Source: Brumimicrobium sp035497735 (GTDB taxonomy: Bacteria > Bacteroidota > Bacteroidia > Flavobacteriales_D > Crocinitomicaceae). From it: a DNA stretch of 64,000 bases. The DNA is taken from NCBI GenBank assembly GCA_035497735.1, contig DATJCX010000069.1, positions 93,814 to 157,813 of the forward strand. Direction: 5' to 3'. A model generated the notes under the pieces. It saw only the letters and a program-made list of their open reading frames with translations. It was not told the origin of the DNA and searched no databases. Of this stretch, positions 8,439 through 17,303 are shown one piece after another; position 1 is the stretch's first letter, and each line of letters opens with the position of its first letter. The translations under genes were made by a program, and so were the position numbers.

Positions 8439-9221
8439 TTATTTTCTTAAATGTGAGACTTCACAAATTGGAATAGGCTGTACCTTATGCTGATTAATCG
8501 CATGCAGTTTACGGTACAACTCAAGTACATGCAGTTGTCTTTCATTCAAATCTTCCACATCCCCTTCAAAAGTCATTGCAAACTCGAGTTCATCATAGGT
8601 AGCACCAATTTGATCCTCATCTGTTCTGCCGTCAGACCATAAACCATCGGTAGGCCTAGCATTCAAGATTTCTTCAATCACATTCAGTTCTTTGGCTAAT
8701 TGGTAAACTTCAGATTTTAATAAATCCCCAATTGGATTGATGTCAACTCCACCATCACCGTATTTTGTGAAAAATCCGATTCCGTAATCTTCGATTTTAT
8801 TTCCAGTTCCGGTAACCAATAGTTGATTGGCTTGTGCAATAGCATATAAAGTCATCATTCTTAATCGAGAACGTGAATTGGCCATTGCTAAAAGATTTTC
8901 CTTGGTGTCTGTTGGTAAACTATCCTCAAAACTATTGAAAGAAGCTGTTAAGTCAACTTCCATCGTTTTTACGTTGGGAAAGTTTTTCACCAAATAATCG
9001 ATTTGTTTTTGTGCTCTAGCATGCTCACTACTCGCTTGACGAATGGGAAGGCTAAGAAGTAGTACTTCTTTCTTTGTTAGTGCGCATAAAGTAGCGACAA
9101 CCGCCGAATCTACCCCTCCAGAAACACCAAGCGTAAAACCTTTGATAGAGATATGCTCTATATAAGAATTAAGCCAATCCACGATGTGATTGGCTATTAT
9201 TTTATAATTCAATTCAGACAT
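8439..9221 (-). CDS. nadE: NH3-dependent NAD+ synthetase
   Basis: A 260-residue protein of the ATP-pyrophosphatase fold that amidates nicotinic acid adenine dinucleotide to NAD+. The P-loop SGGVDSAVVATL is at about 35-46. The substrate region TGTGNKIEDYGIGFFTKYGDGGVDINP is at about 137-162 and the product-site segment follows in RPTDGLWSDGRTDEDQIG. It lacks the glutaminase domain of the long form, so free ammonia is the expected donor. In flavobacteria nadE is often found beside gldB and gldC, as here, although in this window it reads in the opposite direction with one gene in between. Confidence 0.96.
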   Translation of the reverse strand: MSELNYKIIANHIVDWLNSYIEHISIKGFTLGVSGGVDSAVVATLCALTKKEVLLLSLPIRQASSEHARAQKQIDYLVKNFPNVKTMEVDLTASFNSFEDSLPTDTKENLLAMANSRSRLRMMTLYAIAQANQLLVTGTGNKIEDYGIGFFTKYGDGGVDINPIGDLLKSEVYQLAKELNVIEEILNARPTDGLWSDGRTDEDQIGATYDELEFAMTFEGDVEDLNERQLHVLELYRKLHAINQHKVQPIPICEVSHLRK

Positions 9222-9227
9222 TGTTTA

Positions 9228-10034
9228 TTAAAACAACACAGATACTTTCAGCAATAATTGCCCTTGTTTTAAACTTGGTTGGTAGTAACCGTCTTTATCA
9301 GATGGTCGAGATCCATTCTCCAAGTTGTAAAGTGATCTTGTGTTCTTAATTCCTTGGTTAAATACATTTGAGAAACCATAGAAGTATCCTAATTCAGCCA
9401 CTAAAACAGTGTTTCCAGTGATGTTGTATTCCGCACCTCCTGTGATACCTACAGATCCTTTGTAGAATGATAAAGTTCCTTTTGAAGTCATGTCTTTTAA
9501 TTCGCTAACATTTTCCATGTTTCCATCATTGTCATAACCTACCCCTTCGTTAGTTGCTCTTGTCATTAAGTTGAAACTGTTTCTGATTCCGAATCTACCG
9601 AAATATCTAAAATACCCTAAGTAGCTTGATTGAAACTTCAACATTACAGGAATCGTTAAATAGATACTGTTGTGTTTTCTTTCTTCTAAAAGGAAAGTGC
9701 TGTGTGCTTTTGATGCATCAAAATCTTTTACTCTGAAAATGTTTTTATCGTTGTAATCGAAGTAAACAGAATCGTTGTAAAATGTTTTGAATTTGTCAAA
9801 CTCAAACTCTAGACCTGTTGTTAATCCGATGTTTGTCGAGAAATTCCAATCCATTGTCATTCCTACTAGGAAAGTTCCTCCCAACTTAGAGTCAATTGTA
9901 ACCGTTTGTGGTGTATTAAAAGACATTGCTCCACCCAAAGTTAGACCTGCTTGTAACTTTTTAGACGATGCATCCTGAGCGTATGTAGTAAACGCTGTTG
10001 CAATAATTAACGTGAAAGTCAGTAATTTTTTCAT
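9228..10034 (-). CDS. Outer-membrane beta-barrel protein, PorT-like family
   Basis: A 268-residue protein with a cleavable signal peptide (ATAFTTYA-Q near residue 19). Alternating hydrophobic and polar strands follow (LQAGLTLGGAMSF, FLVGMTMDWNF, IGLTTGLEFEF) and it ends in a strand with terminal phenylalanine (GQLLLKVSVLF), as expected for BAM-dependent barrels. It belongs to the broad outer-membrane beta-barrel superfamily of Bacteroidota. The size and the closeness to gld genes would fit the T9SS protein PorT, but I see no diagnostic motif. It lies 6 bp upstream of nadE on the same strand. Confidence 0.7.
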   Translation of the reverse strand: MKKLLTFTLIIATAFTTYAQDASSKKLQAGLTLGGAMSFNTPQTVTIDSKLGGTFLVGMTMDWNFSTNIGLTTGLEFEFDKFKTFYNDSVYFDYNDKNIFRVKDFDASKAHSTFLLEERKHNSIYLTIPVMLKFQSSYLGYFRYFGRFGIRNSFNLMTRATNEGVGYDNDGNMENVSELKDMTSKGTLSFYKGSVGITGGAEYNITGNTVLVAELGYFYGFSNVFNQGIKNTRSLYNLENGSRPSDKDGYYQPSLKQGQLLLKVSVLF

Positions 10035-10121
10035 ATTTTTGTTTTCTATAAATTTTAGAAAGTGGTTAGTTCTACTTTGCTAAATTTTAATTCATATTAA
10101 ACAACAAAATTATAAATATTG

Positions 10122-11126
10122 ATGGACAAAAGAAAATCATTTGCTGTATTATTTATTTTATCTTCATTTCTTTTCTCTTGTAGTTCAAATCCTTTGGATA
10201 TAAAACTAGATAATTCACCAGTAGAAATTGAGTTTACGAACGTGGATTCCTATATAAATGGTAAGGATAGAGAGGAAGTGACTGCAAATATAAAAATGCT
10301 AGATGAGAAGCTGGGTGATTTATTTATTTTTGAATTGAGTCATAATATTCGTGCAAATGTTGTCGATTCTACCTACCCAATCGTCTATGATTTCTATAAT
10401 ATGGACTATATTAAAGAAATGGAAGCAGAAAAGGAGAAACTTTACCCAGAATTAACTGCGCATGAAGGTCGAATAAACAAAGCATTTCAATATTTAACGC
10501 ACTATTTCGGAGACTCTCTTCTTCCAAAGAACATATTTTATATGAATAAGATGTTCTCCTTGATTACTTGTAATGAAGAGAATATTTCTGTTGGTCTAGA
10601 AAGTTATATCTCCCCAAAAAGTGACATCGTAGAATCTGTGCCTGGCGATCAATTGTACCAATGGCAAAGAGATAGAATGGATATTTCTTTTTTGGAAAGA
10701 GATGTTTTACTAAGTTGGATTCAGGTGCAATTATTTCAAGAAATGGATGGGAATCTTGTAGAACACATGATTCAGGCTGGAAAAATTCTATATATTTTGA
10801 ACGCTGTCTTTCCGAAGGAAACGGAAGCTTATATTTTAAGATATAGTGAAGACCAATATAAATGGGCAAAGAATAATGAAGAGAATGTTTGGAATTATTT
10901 GGTTGGACAACAGATGTTGTTTAAAAATGATGAAACCATAAAAACAAACTTTATGAATGAAGGCCCAACTACTATTGGATTAGAAGAAGGTGCGCCTGAT
11001 AGATACGGTCAGTATTTAGGATATAAAATTGTGAAAGGGTATATGCTTAAAAACAAAGCATTATCTTTGCAGGAATTAATTAATACAAAGTATAATAATA
11101 TTTTGCAAACATATGAAATTCATTAA
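10122..11126 (+). CDS. gldB: Gliding motility lipoprotein GldB
   Basis: A 334-residue lipoprotein (lipobox LFSC within the first 20 residues) matching the GldB family. Features include FPKETEAYILRYSEDQYKWAK-like spacing in the second half and the C-terminal signature GAPDRYGQYLGYKIVKGY near 288-305. GldB is required for gliding in Flavobacterium johnsoniae and acts at the cell envelope; its biochemical role is unknown. I chose the ATG at 10122. A TTG directly before it would add one residue and is less likely. gldC follows 3 bp later, so the pair is an operon, as in other Flavobacteriia. Confidence 0.92.
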   Translation: MDKRKSFAVLFILSSFLFSCSSNPLDIKLDNSPVEIEFTNVDSYINGKDREEVTANIKMLDEKLGDLFIFELSHNIRANVVDSTYPIVYDFYNMDYIKEMEAEKEKLYPELTAHEGRINKAFQYLTHYFGDSLLPKNIFYMNKMFSLITCNEENISVGLESYISPKSDIVESVPGDQLYQWQRDRMDISFLERDVLLSWIQVQLFQEMDGNLVEHMIQAGKILYILNAVFPKETEAYILRYSEDQYKWAKNNEENVWNYLVGQQMLFKNDETIKTNFMNEGPTTIGLEEGAPDRYGQYLGYKIVKGYMLKNKALSLQELINTKYNNILQTYEIH

Positions 11127-11129
11127 ATT

Positions 11130-11483
11130 ATGAACGAAGATAAAATTGTAAAGACATCAGAGATCTCAATCAAGGTTGGGACAAACGAAAATAATGTACC
11201 AGTTCGAATGAAATGGTCGGCTGAAGACGGAGGGGTAGAAAACGCTGAAGCAAAGGCTATGTTTTTATCGCTTTGGGATGGCGAAGAAGAAAGTTCAATG
11301 AGAATTGACTTATGGGTTAAGGAATTGTCTGTAGATGAGATGAAAGTGTTTTTCCATCAATCATTGGTGGCGATGGCTGATACTTTTGAACGTGCTACAG
11401 GTGAAAAAGCTATCGTAGAAGATTTAAGAGATTATTGCTTCCATTTTGCAGAAAAAATGAACATTATGCCTGAGGAAGATTAG
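11130..11483 (+). CDS. gldC: Gliding motility protein GldC
   Basis: A 117-residue soluble protein whose whole length matches GldC. The conserved blocks are VPVRMKWSAEDGGVENAEAKAM, LSLWDGEEESSMRIDLWVKEL, VDEMKVFFHQSLVAMADTFERAT and a C-terminal FAEKMNI. It has no signal peptide. GldC is a motility accessory protein encoded with gldB in Flavobacteriia, and its molecular role is unknown. It starts 3 bp after gldB and is followed by an intrinsic terminator. Confidence 0.95.
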   Translation: MNEDKIVKTSEISIKVGTNENNVPVRMKWSAEDGGVENAEAKAMFLSLWDGEEESSMRIDLWVKELSVDEMKVFFHQSLVAMADTFERATGEKAIVEDLRDYCFHFAEKMNIMPEED

Positions 11484-11515
11484 TTAGTAAACTAAGTTAA
11501 CTCATGATAAATACG

Positions 11516-11548
11516 AACCAACTTTTCGATTGAAAGGTTGGTTTTTTT
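11516..11548 (+). terminator. Intrinsic terminator after gldC
   Basis: Stem arms AACCAACTTTT and AAAGGTTGGTT flank a short loop and are followed by a run of T, 33 bp after the gldC stop. The stem may also serve the convergent lnt gene, but the T run favours the plus strand. Confidence 0.85.
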
Positions 11549-11569
11549 GTTTCTAAATTTCTTTTAAAC

Positions 11570-13189
11570 CTAGATAGACTTACTAAATTTCTGGAAGTAT
11601 TTTACGAAAGTAAATATTCCAAGAAGAATAAAAACAAAAGTGAAAGATCTACCAATTACATCTCCATAAGTGATAAAGAAAGTCGGCTCACTATTCAACT
11701 GAATTGTTTCTTTAAAAGCATCGTGAACCCAATATTCTGTTTTCTTGACAATTTCTCCTCTTTGATTGATAACACTTGAAATGCCAGTATTTGCTGAACG
11801 TGCAACATACCTACGTGTTTCAACTGCTCGTAGTCTTGCAATACTCGCGTGCTGTTTGTGTCCTGCTGTATTTTCCCACCAACCGTCATTGGTTAGTACA
11901 AAGATAGCTTCAGCACCTTTTCTACACTGCTCGGCTACAAATTCTCCATACACAGATTCGTAACAAATCACAGGCGCATACGTAAAGCCATTTGACTTCA
12001 GAACTTTTGGCTCATCTTCGATTCCTAAACTTCCTGATGTTCCACCGTTTTCAATAGAAAGTTTTTCTAGGGAAGGAAACCACTTTGTGAAAGGAATTTT
12101 CTCCACGCCAACCACTAATTTTGATTTGTGTACAAATTGTGGCGGATTGTGCTCTGTTATCAAAGTAGAAGAGTTGTAGCTCTCGTAAAACTTATCTGAA
12201 TTGTATATTTGTTTAACCGAAGTACGTGTAGAATCATCAAAGACTTTGTAAGTGGAAGCTCCTGTAAGCAAACTCGTTCCACCCCAATTTTTCACACGTG
12301 ATTGCACATACATGAATGACGGACTATTTTCATAAAAGTCTTCATTGAAACTCATTGAAATTGCTGTTTCTGGTGCTAGTACAATTGCTGTGTTTTCAGT
12401 TATTAATGCTTCAGCACTTGCTACAAATTTGTCCAAATGCTCTTTTAAATCTTCTATATCTGTAGAGAACTTGTCATTGTAGGGATCAATATTCGGTTGT
12501 GTAACTACGATTTCGATTGGACGTTCCTTTTCTGTGTAAGTAGCATACGACCAGTATGACAAAGCGGAAGGAATAAGTATTAGGGCAAAACTTAAATACA
12601 GCAATGGAGTTTGAATCTTAAAACTTTCATTTTTAAATAAAATGTTGTTGAATATTTTGAATACTAGTAAGTTAGAAATTAGTATCCATAGCGTTCCACC
12701 TAGAATTCCAGTATATGAATACCACTGTACGATCTCTGGAGCAATGGCGAATGTATTTCCTAAGCTTAACCACGGCCAACTTAATTCCCAGTGAAATTGT
12801 AAATGTTCGTAACCTATCCAGTAAAATATTAAGCCGATGTAGCCTTCTTTTTGTCCAACATATTTCTTTGTCCAATGGAAAAGTAAGAACACAAGCGCTA
12901 GCAAAAAGCCGATTAGTAAATAGGCAAAGATGGCGGCCATTTCCCCACCAATAGAATAATAAATCCAGTATGAAGCACCTGCGTTAAATATTAAAAAGGT
13001 GATAAAGGCATGAAGGAAAACTTTCCCTGAACGGTATTTTTCTCTATAAATGTTATGTTCTACCAATAGAATGGGAACCATGGCAATAAAAGCTAAGGGG
13101 AATATGCTTCCTGTGTGTGGAAATGATAATACCATTAAGATACCACCTAAAACACTTAATAAATACCTTTGTAATCGAGAAAAACGCAT
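11570..13189 (-). CDS. lnt: Apolipoprotein N-acyltransferase
   Basis: A 539-residue inner-membrane enzyme that adds the third acyl chain to lipoproteins. The N-terminal half (about 1-220) is a series of membrane helices. The C-terminal half is a nitrilase-like domain, with the catalytic glutamate in VLAPETAIS (about 274), a lysine in the KLVVGVEKIPF segment (about 360) and the nucleophile cysteine in PVICYESVYGEF (about 418). A last membrane helix closes the protein near 515-530. The gene fits the many lipoproteins in this window, including GldB, GldK and LptE. It is convergent with gldC. Confidence 0.95.
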   Translation of the reverse strand: MRFSRLQRYLLSVLGGILMVLSFPHTGSIFPLAFIAMVPILLVEHNIYREKYRSGKVFLHAFITFLIFNAGASYWIYYSIGGEMAAIFAYLLIGFLLALVFLLFHWTKKYVGQKEGYIGLIFYWIGYEHLQFHWELSWPWLSLGNTFAIAPEIVQWYSYTGILGGTLWILISNLLVFKIFNNILFKNESFKIQTPLLYLSFALILIPSALSYWSYATYTEKERPIEIVVTQPNIDPYNDKFSTDIEDLKEHLDKFVASAEALITENTAIVLAPETAISMSFNEDFYENSPSFMYVQSRVKNWGGTSLLTGASTYKVFDDSTRTSVKQIYNSDKFYESYNSSTLITEHNPPQFVHKSKLVVGVEKIPFTKWFPSLEKLSIENGGTSGSLGIEDEPKVLKSNGFTYAPVICYESVYGEFVAEQCRKGAEAIFVLTNDGWWENTAGHKQHASIARLRAVETRRYVARSANTGISSVINQRGEIVKKTEYWVHDAFKETIQLNSEPTFFITYGDVIGRSFTFVFILLGIFTFVKYFQKFSKSI

Positions 13190-13260
13190 AATTAATCAGA
13201 ATTTGATACAAATATAAACATTGCATCAGCCTATTGGTTCAAAATCGCGTATTAAATGAT

Positions 13261-15639
13261 TTATTTCAGTAGGGTTACGTGTCCTACCATTTGCTGTAGT
13301 TCGTCATCATGAATGGATTTGTAGTCGATTTTCCAAACATAAGTTCCATCTTTCACACGTAAAGGACCGTAAGTACCATCCCATTCAAAATCCTTATCGT
13401 CGGCCTCAAAAACGATTTCACCCCATCTGTTGAATATTCGAATATGAAATTCTACAACGTTTATTGTGCTGACTTTAAAAGTGTTGTTTGCTCTGTTATC
13501 GTCAGGAGTAAAACTATTAGGAACGTAGATATAGAATTCATCTAGAATGATCAAAGGTTTTGTAATGGTGTCTTTACAGCCATTTCTATCTGTTGCCACT
13601 AAAGTGATGTCATATGTTCCCGGCTGTGAATATACATTGTTTGGATGTGTCATCGTAGAATTTCCACCATCTCCTAAGTCCCAGTAATAACTATTGGCGT
13701 CCTCACTAAGATTTTGAAAAGTAATTGGCCATCCGATAAATAAAGGATCGGTAATCGCATTAAAGTTTGCTGTTGGCTGATTTACTTCAACCATGGTTTC
13801 TGCCTGAACTTGGAATGTTTGACAATCGTCCTTAACAATGACATAGTATTGTGTAGTTTCTGTTGGATGAACCCAAACACTACCTGTTGTCTCTCCCGAA
13901 TGTGGCCAGAAATAATAATAATCACCAAACCCACCTTTACCCATAGCTTCTATTAAAACAGAGTCTCCAGGACAAGCTTCTTGCTTAGGTGTGATTTCTA
14001 CTTCCAATGGTGGACTTAAAACTGTAATGGTTACAGTTGTAGTTGCAGTTTCACCACAGTGGTCTGTAACCATAACAGTGTATGTTGTTGTTTCACGGGC
14101 TTTTACTTCAACAGAATCAAGTGTACTTAACAATGTTCCACTCTCATCAGACCATTCATAGGTATATATTCCTGAACCACCATTTGCTTCAACTTCTAAA
14201 GTATGTGGAATGTATGGGCAAATCTCTGTAATGTCTGCTGTAGCTACCAAAGTTAGCGGATCGTAAACTGGTACGTCAACAACAGCAGTGGTAGTTGCTG
14301 TTTGATTTAAACATTCGTCTGTTACACTAACTGTATAAGTCGTTGTTACATCTGGATTTACTAATATCGTAGGAGTAGTTTCTCCTGTACTCCATGTATA
14401 AGAATATTCTCCACCACCTCCCGAAGCATCAGGAATTAACTCTAAAGGTTCACCCGGACAAATTAATGAGGCGTCATCTAACACGATGGTAACTGGGTCA
14501 ACTGGTCTTATAAATAATTCAATAGTTTGGAAAGCATCATTTCCACAGGCATCTTCTATTTCAAATTGAAGAATAAGATTCGCCAATGTTACAAGTGCAG
14601 CATTATTGAGTGCATCAATCGTAAAAGAAATTGTTGTTTGTCCTGGCGCAAAAGTTACACTCGTTGGTATAGTTGAATAATCCAAGCCTTCAATAGCTGA
14701 ACCAGAAACATTTATAGGAATGTTAAGTGCTTCGTTGATTTTGTTTCCACTACGTGTTACGGTAACTGTTGCGCTTGTACAGTTTTGAGCCATTGTAGCA
14801 CCATCACCGTATGGGTCACTAGATAATTCGTAACTTACCTTAACTGGTTCTGGACTGTTTAAACTGTTTTTTTCTAGAAATATTCCTGAGTCCCAAACAG
14901 GGTCTCCTACGTCTGCAATCGCAATTACTAAATGATACGTTTCACCACATTGGACCTTTGAAACAGCCTCTAAGGGTTTTGTCATTCCATCGTATTGAAC
15001 ATAATATGGATTGTTGTTATATGGCGCAGTATTTCCATCACCATTAAATTGATAGTAAAAACTATTTGTTGGGTGTAAGTGATTGATGTTGTTGATTGTA
15101 ACTGGCTGATTTGTTCCGGGGATAATTGCCATGTTCTTTTCTCCGGATATTCCTGGTCCTGATATAAAGAAAGCGAAAACATCATTAAATTCTGAGTTAA
15201 CATATTCTGGATACTCTTCCGAAGCAAAAACATATTTGAATCTCACCGTATCAGAGTAGGGGATGAAGTCAAATTCTAAAATGGCAGCATTATATGTTTG
15301 TGTACCACCAACTAGATTTTGTAGTTTGTTAAAGCCTCCAGCGCCATTATTCATGCCTGCATCTTCTCGGTTGTTGGGTCCATGCGGTCCGTTTGGTCCT
15401 TGATTGATTGTTCCAGTGGTAATTATTATCCCTTCTTTAATTGGCACACTCGCATTGTTTGCGTCAAATGTTCCAATTGCTTGTGCAGCTCCGGTAAAGT
15501 TAATGTTAGAAACTTCAACACCCTGACCTAATAAAACATTCTGAACCAATGACGCAGCGGATTGCCCGCCATTTGTAATTAGCTGAGTATTTGCATTGGT
15601 TGCAAAAATGATTAGGAAAAGTGTTAAAATGTTCTTCAT
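13261..15639 (-). CDS. Large secreted surface protein: choice-of-anchor L, PKD repeats and T9SS type-B sorting domain
   Basis: A 792-residue exported protein with a signal peptide. The N-terminal region (about 25-270) matches the choice-of-anchor L domain, with ITTGTINQGPNGPHGPNN and the FKYVFASEEYPEYVNSEFND block. A Calx-beta-like segment follows (about 280-380). Then come several Ig/PKD-like repeats, each with a Y-T-Y-x-W-S core and an S-V-T-D-x-C ending, and a PKD domain (YYWDLGDGGNSTMTHPNNVY near 655). The last 95 residues are a gliding-motility-associated type-B sorting domain (IYVPNSFTPDDNRANNTF, IRIFNRWGEIVFE, DGTYVWKI). It is a likely T9SS cargo at the cell surface. No enzymatic domain is visible. 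Confidence 0.92.
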   Translation of the reverse strand: MKNILTLFLIIFATNANTQLITNGGQSAASLVQNVLLGQGVEVSNINFTGAAQAIGTFDANNASVPIKEGIIITTGTINQGPNGPHGPNNREDAGMNNGAGGFNKLQNLVGGTQTYNAAILEFDFIPYSDTVRFKYVFASEEYPEYVNSEFNDVFAFFISGPGISGEKNMAIIPGTNQPVTINNINHLHPTNSFYYQFNGDGNTAPYNNNPYYVQYDGMTKPLEAVSKVQCGETYHLVIAIADVGDPVWDSGIFLEKNSLNSPEPVKVSYELSSDPYGDGATMAQNCTSATVTVTRSGNKINEALNIPINVSGSAIEGLDYSTIPTSVTFAPGQTTISFTIDALNNAALVTLANLILQFEIEDACGNDAFQTIELFIRPVDPVTIVLDDASLICPGEPLELIPDASGGGGEYSYTWSTGETTPTILVNPDVTTTYTVSVTDECLNQTATTTAVVDVPVYDPLTLVATADITEICPYIPHTLEVEANGGSGIYTYEWSDESGTLLSTLDSVEVKARETTTYTVMVTDHCGETATTTVTITVLSPPLEVEITPKQEACPGDSVLIEAMGKGGFGDYYYFWPHSGETTGSVWVHPTETTQYYVIVKDDCQTFQVQAETMVEVNQPTANFNAITDPLFIGWPITFQNLSEDANSYYWDLGDGGNSTMTHPNNVYSQPGTYDITLVATDRNGCKDTITKPLIILDEFYIYVPNSFTPDDNRANNTFKVSTINVVEFHIRIFNRWGEIVFEADDKDFEWDGTYGPLRVKDGTYVWKIDYKSIHDDELQQMVGHVTLLK

Positions 15640-15804
15640 TACTCTTAAAACGTACAGATTGTAAAATAGTTGTCTAGCCTATTGATAAACAAATTGTAGG
15701 CCAAATTTACAAAGGAATTTGCTCTTTTTTATGCAATTAGCTTTTTTTAACGCTAAAATAATAGTTTTAAGCGCAATTTTCTTTTATTTTCGCAGGCAAA
15801 TCTT

Positions 15805-16665
15805 ATGGCGAAAAAGGAAAAGAAAACAAGTTGGATTAAGCATTCTACAAGAGTAGTAGGAATGGATCCTGTAACGTTTGAAGAATGGTGGAGATTTAAA
15901 GTTAATCGTCTACAATTTTTAAGCGTTTTTTTGTTGTTGGCGATGGTGTTGTTTGCATTTAATTACGTTATTTTCGCTTATACACCGGTAGGACATTTAC
16001 TTCCAGAAAACATTAAGAATAGAAATAAGCAGAAGATAGAAACTGCAGCTATTCGTTTGGCCTCACTTGAGAAGAAGTTAACTGCCCAAGACAACTATAT
16101 CAGTAATCTACAAAAGGTAATTCTAGGGGAAGTTTCTGTGGATTCAATTTTTTATTTGAATGAATCTTCTTATGATTTCTACGATGAGAAAATTGAAATT
16201 GATACCGTAACGAGTCAAGAGGAAAAAGAACTTTTAGAGCAGATTAAATTAAACGCTGAAAAGTTAAAACAAAATCAAACTTCCATTTCTTCTCAATTGT
16301 TCCTTTTTGACCCTGTAGTCGGACAAATTAGTAGGAAATTTAGTTTACCTGATCATCCAGGAGTGGATATTGTGACACTAAAAGATGCCCAAATAAAAGC
16401 TTGTTTAGACGGTGTTGTAATGCATGCCTCGTATAATGAGTTGGATGGTTTTACAGTTATTATCAGTCATCAAAAAGATTTGATATCCGTGTATAAACAC
16501 GCCAATACGATCAATGTAAAAGTTGGGGATAAAATCAAAACTGGTCAGACGATTGGGATTGTTGGTAGTACTGGAGAACGATCTACTGGACCTCACTTGC
16601 ATTTTGAAATTTGGAATCAAGCTGAACCAATTAATCCTATGAATTACTTTTCTTTTGGTAACTAG
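15805..16665 (+). CDS. Membrane-anchored M23 family metallopeptidase
   Basis: A 286-residue protein with a cytoplasmic tail, one membrane helix (about 35-58) and a coiled region (about 75-170). The C-terminal LytM/M23 domain shows zinc-site motifs HPGVDI (H-x3-D near 189-193) and PHLHFEIW (H-x-H near 270-272). Such enzymes cut or remodel peptidoglycan cross-links, or activate amidases when degenerate. The motifs here look complete, so activity is plausible. cdd follows 51 bp downstream in the same direction. Confidence 0.92.
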   Translation: MAKKEKKTSWIKHSTRVVGMDPVTFEEWWRFKVNRLQFLSVFLLLAMVLFAFNYVIFAYTPVGHLLPENIKNRNKQKIETAAIRLASLEKKLTAQDNYISNLQKVILGEVSVDSIFYLNESSYDFYDEKIEIDTVTSQEEKELLEQIKLNAEKLKQNQTSISSQLFLFDPVVGQISRKFSLPDHPGVDIVTLKDAQIKACLDGVVMHASYNELDGFTVIISHQKDLISVYKHANTINVKVGDKIKTGQTIGIVGSTGERSTGPHLHFEIWNQAEPINPMNYFSFGN

Positions 16666-16716
16666 TGTTGTAATTGTGAAACATCTTTGTTACATTCATC
16701 AAAAATAACATAGTAA

Positions 16717-17190
16717 ATGAAAAAAGAATTTCGCTTTCAATATGAACATTTCACATCTATTTTAGAGATGAACACTGAGCAAATTGTTGCTGTCCAAGCT
16801 GCAGAATTAGCAAGTATGGATGCCTATGCGCCTTATTCTAATTTTAAAGTAGGTGCAGCTCTGTTATTAACTGATGGAACGATGATTATTGGGAATAATC
16901 AAGAGAATAAAGCTTTCCCTTCTGGGTTATGTGCCGAAAGAGTTGCTTTATTTAATTTTGGATCTCAAAATTTGGAAGCTGAGATTAAATACCTTGCCAT
17001 TGTAGGGGGAGGAGAAATGCTAAAGCCTGATGAAATTTTCTCACCTTGTGGCTCTTGCCGCCAAGTTATGGCTGAATATGCTGATAAACAAGCGACTCCC
17101 TTCCAGATAATTCTGAAAAACCCCGATGGTAGTTGCTATGTTTTTGAAAGCATTTCTCATCTATTGCCTTTTGTATTTGGCAACAAATAA
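16717..17190 (+). CDS. cdd: Cytidine deaminase
   Basis: A 157-residue deaminase of the small homotetrameric type, converting cytidine and deoxycytidine to uridine forms in pyrimidine salvage. The zinc site is complete: CAERVALF (C-A-E near 71-73) and PCGSCRQVM (P-C-x2-C near 109-113). The substrate-binding segment APYSNFKVGAALL lies near 38-50. There is an N-terminal extension of about 20 residues before the conserved core, and the ATG used could be an upstream choice, with MNTEQ at residue 18 as an alternative. Confidence 0.95.
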   Translation: MKKEFRFQYEHFTSILEMNTEQIVAVQAAELASMDAYAPYSNFKVGAALLLTDGTMIIGNNQENKAFPSGLCAERVALFNFGSQNLEAEIKYLAIVGGGEMLKPDEIFSPCGSCRQVMAEYADKQATPFQIILKNPDGSCYVFESISHLLPFVFGNK

Positions 17191-17257
17191 CTAACACTCA
17201 AAGAATAAACTTGCATTTATTTCGCAGAAGGTTGATTTTTTCTAGTTTCCTCCACTT

Positions 17258-17292
17258 TTCAAGAATATAAGTTTTATATTTGTATTCTTGAA
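17258..17292 (+). promoter_or_regulatory. pdhA -7 box (TATATTTG) bracketed by a 10-bp inverted repeat
   Basis: TATATTTG at 17275-17282 is an exact TAnnTTTG box, 21 bp before the pdhA ATG. It sits between arms TTCAAGAATA (17258-17267) and TATTCTTGAA (17283-17292). A protein bound to this symmetric site would cover the core promoter, so it is a candidate operator. Alternatively the arms could form a hairpin in DNA or in a readthrough transcript. Confidence 0.45.
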
Positions 17293-17303
17293 TTAATTGG
17301 ATT

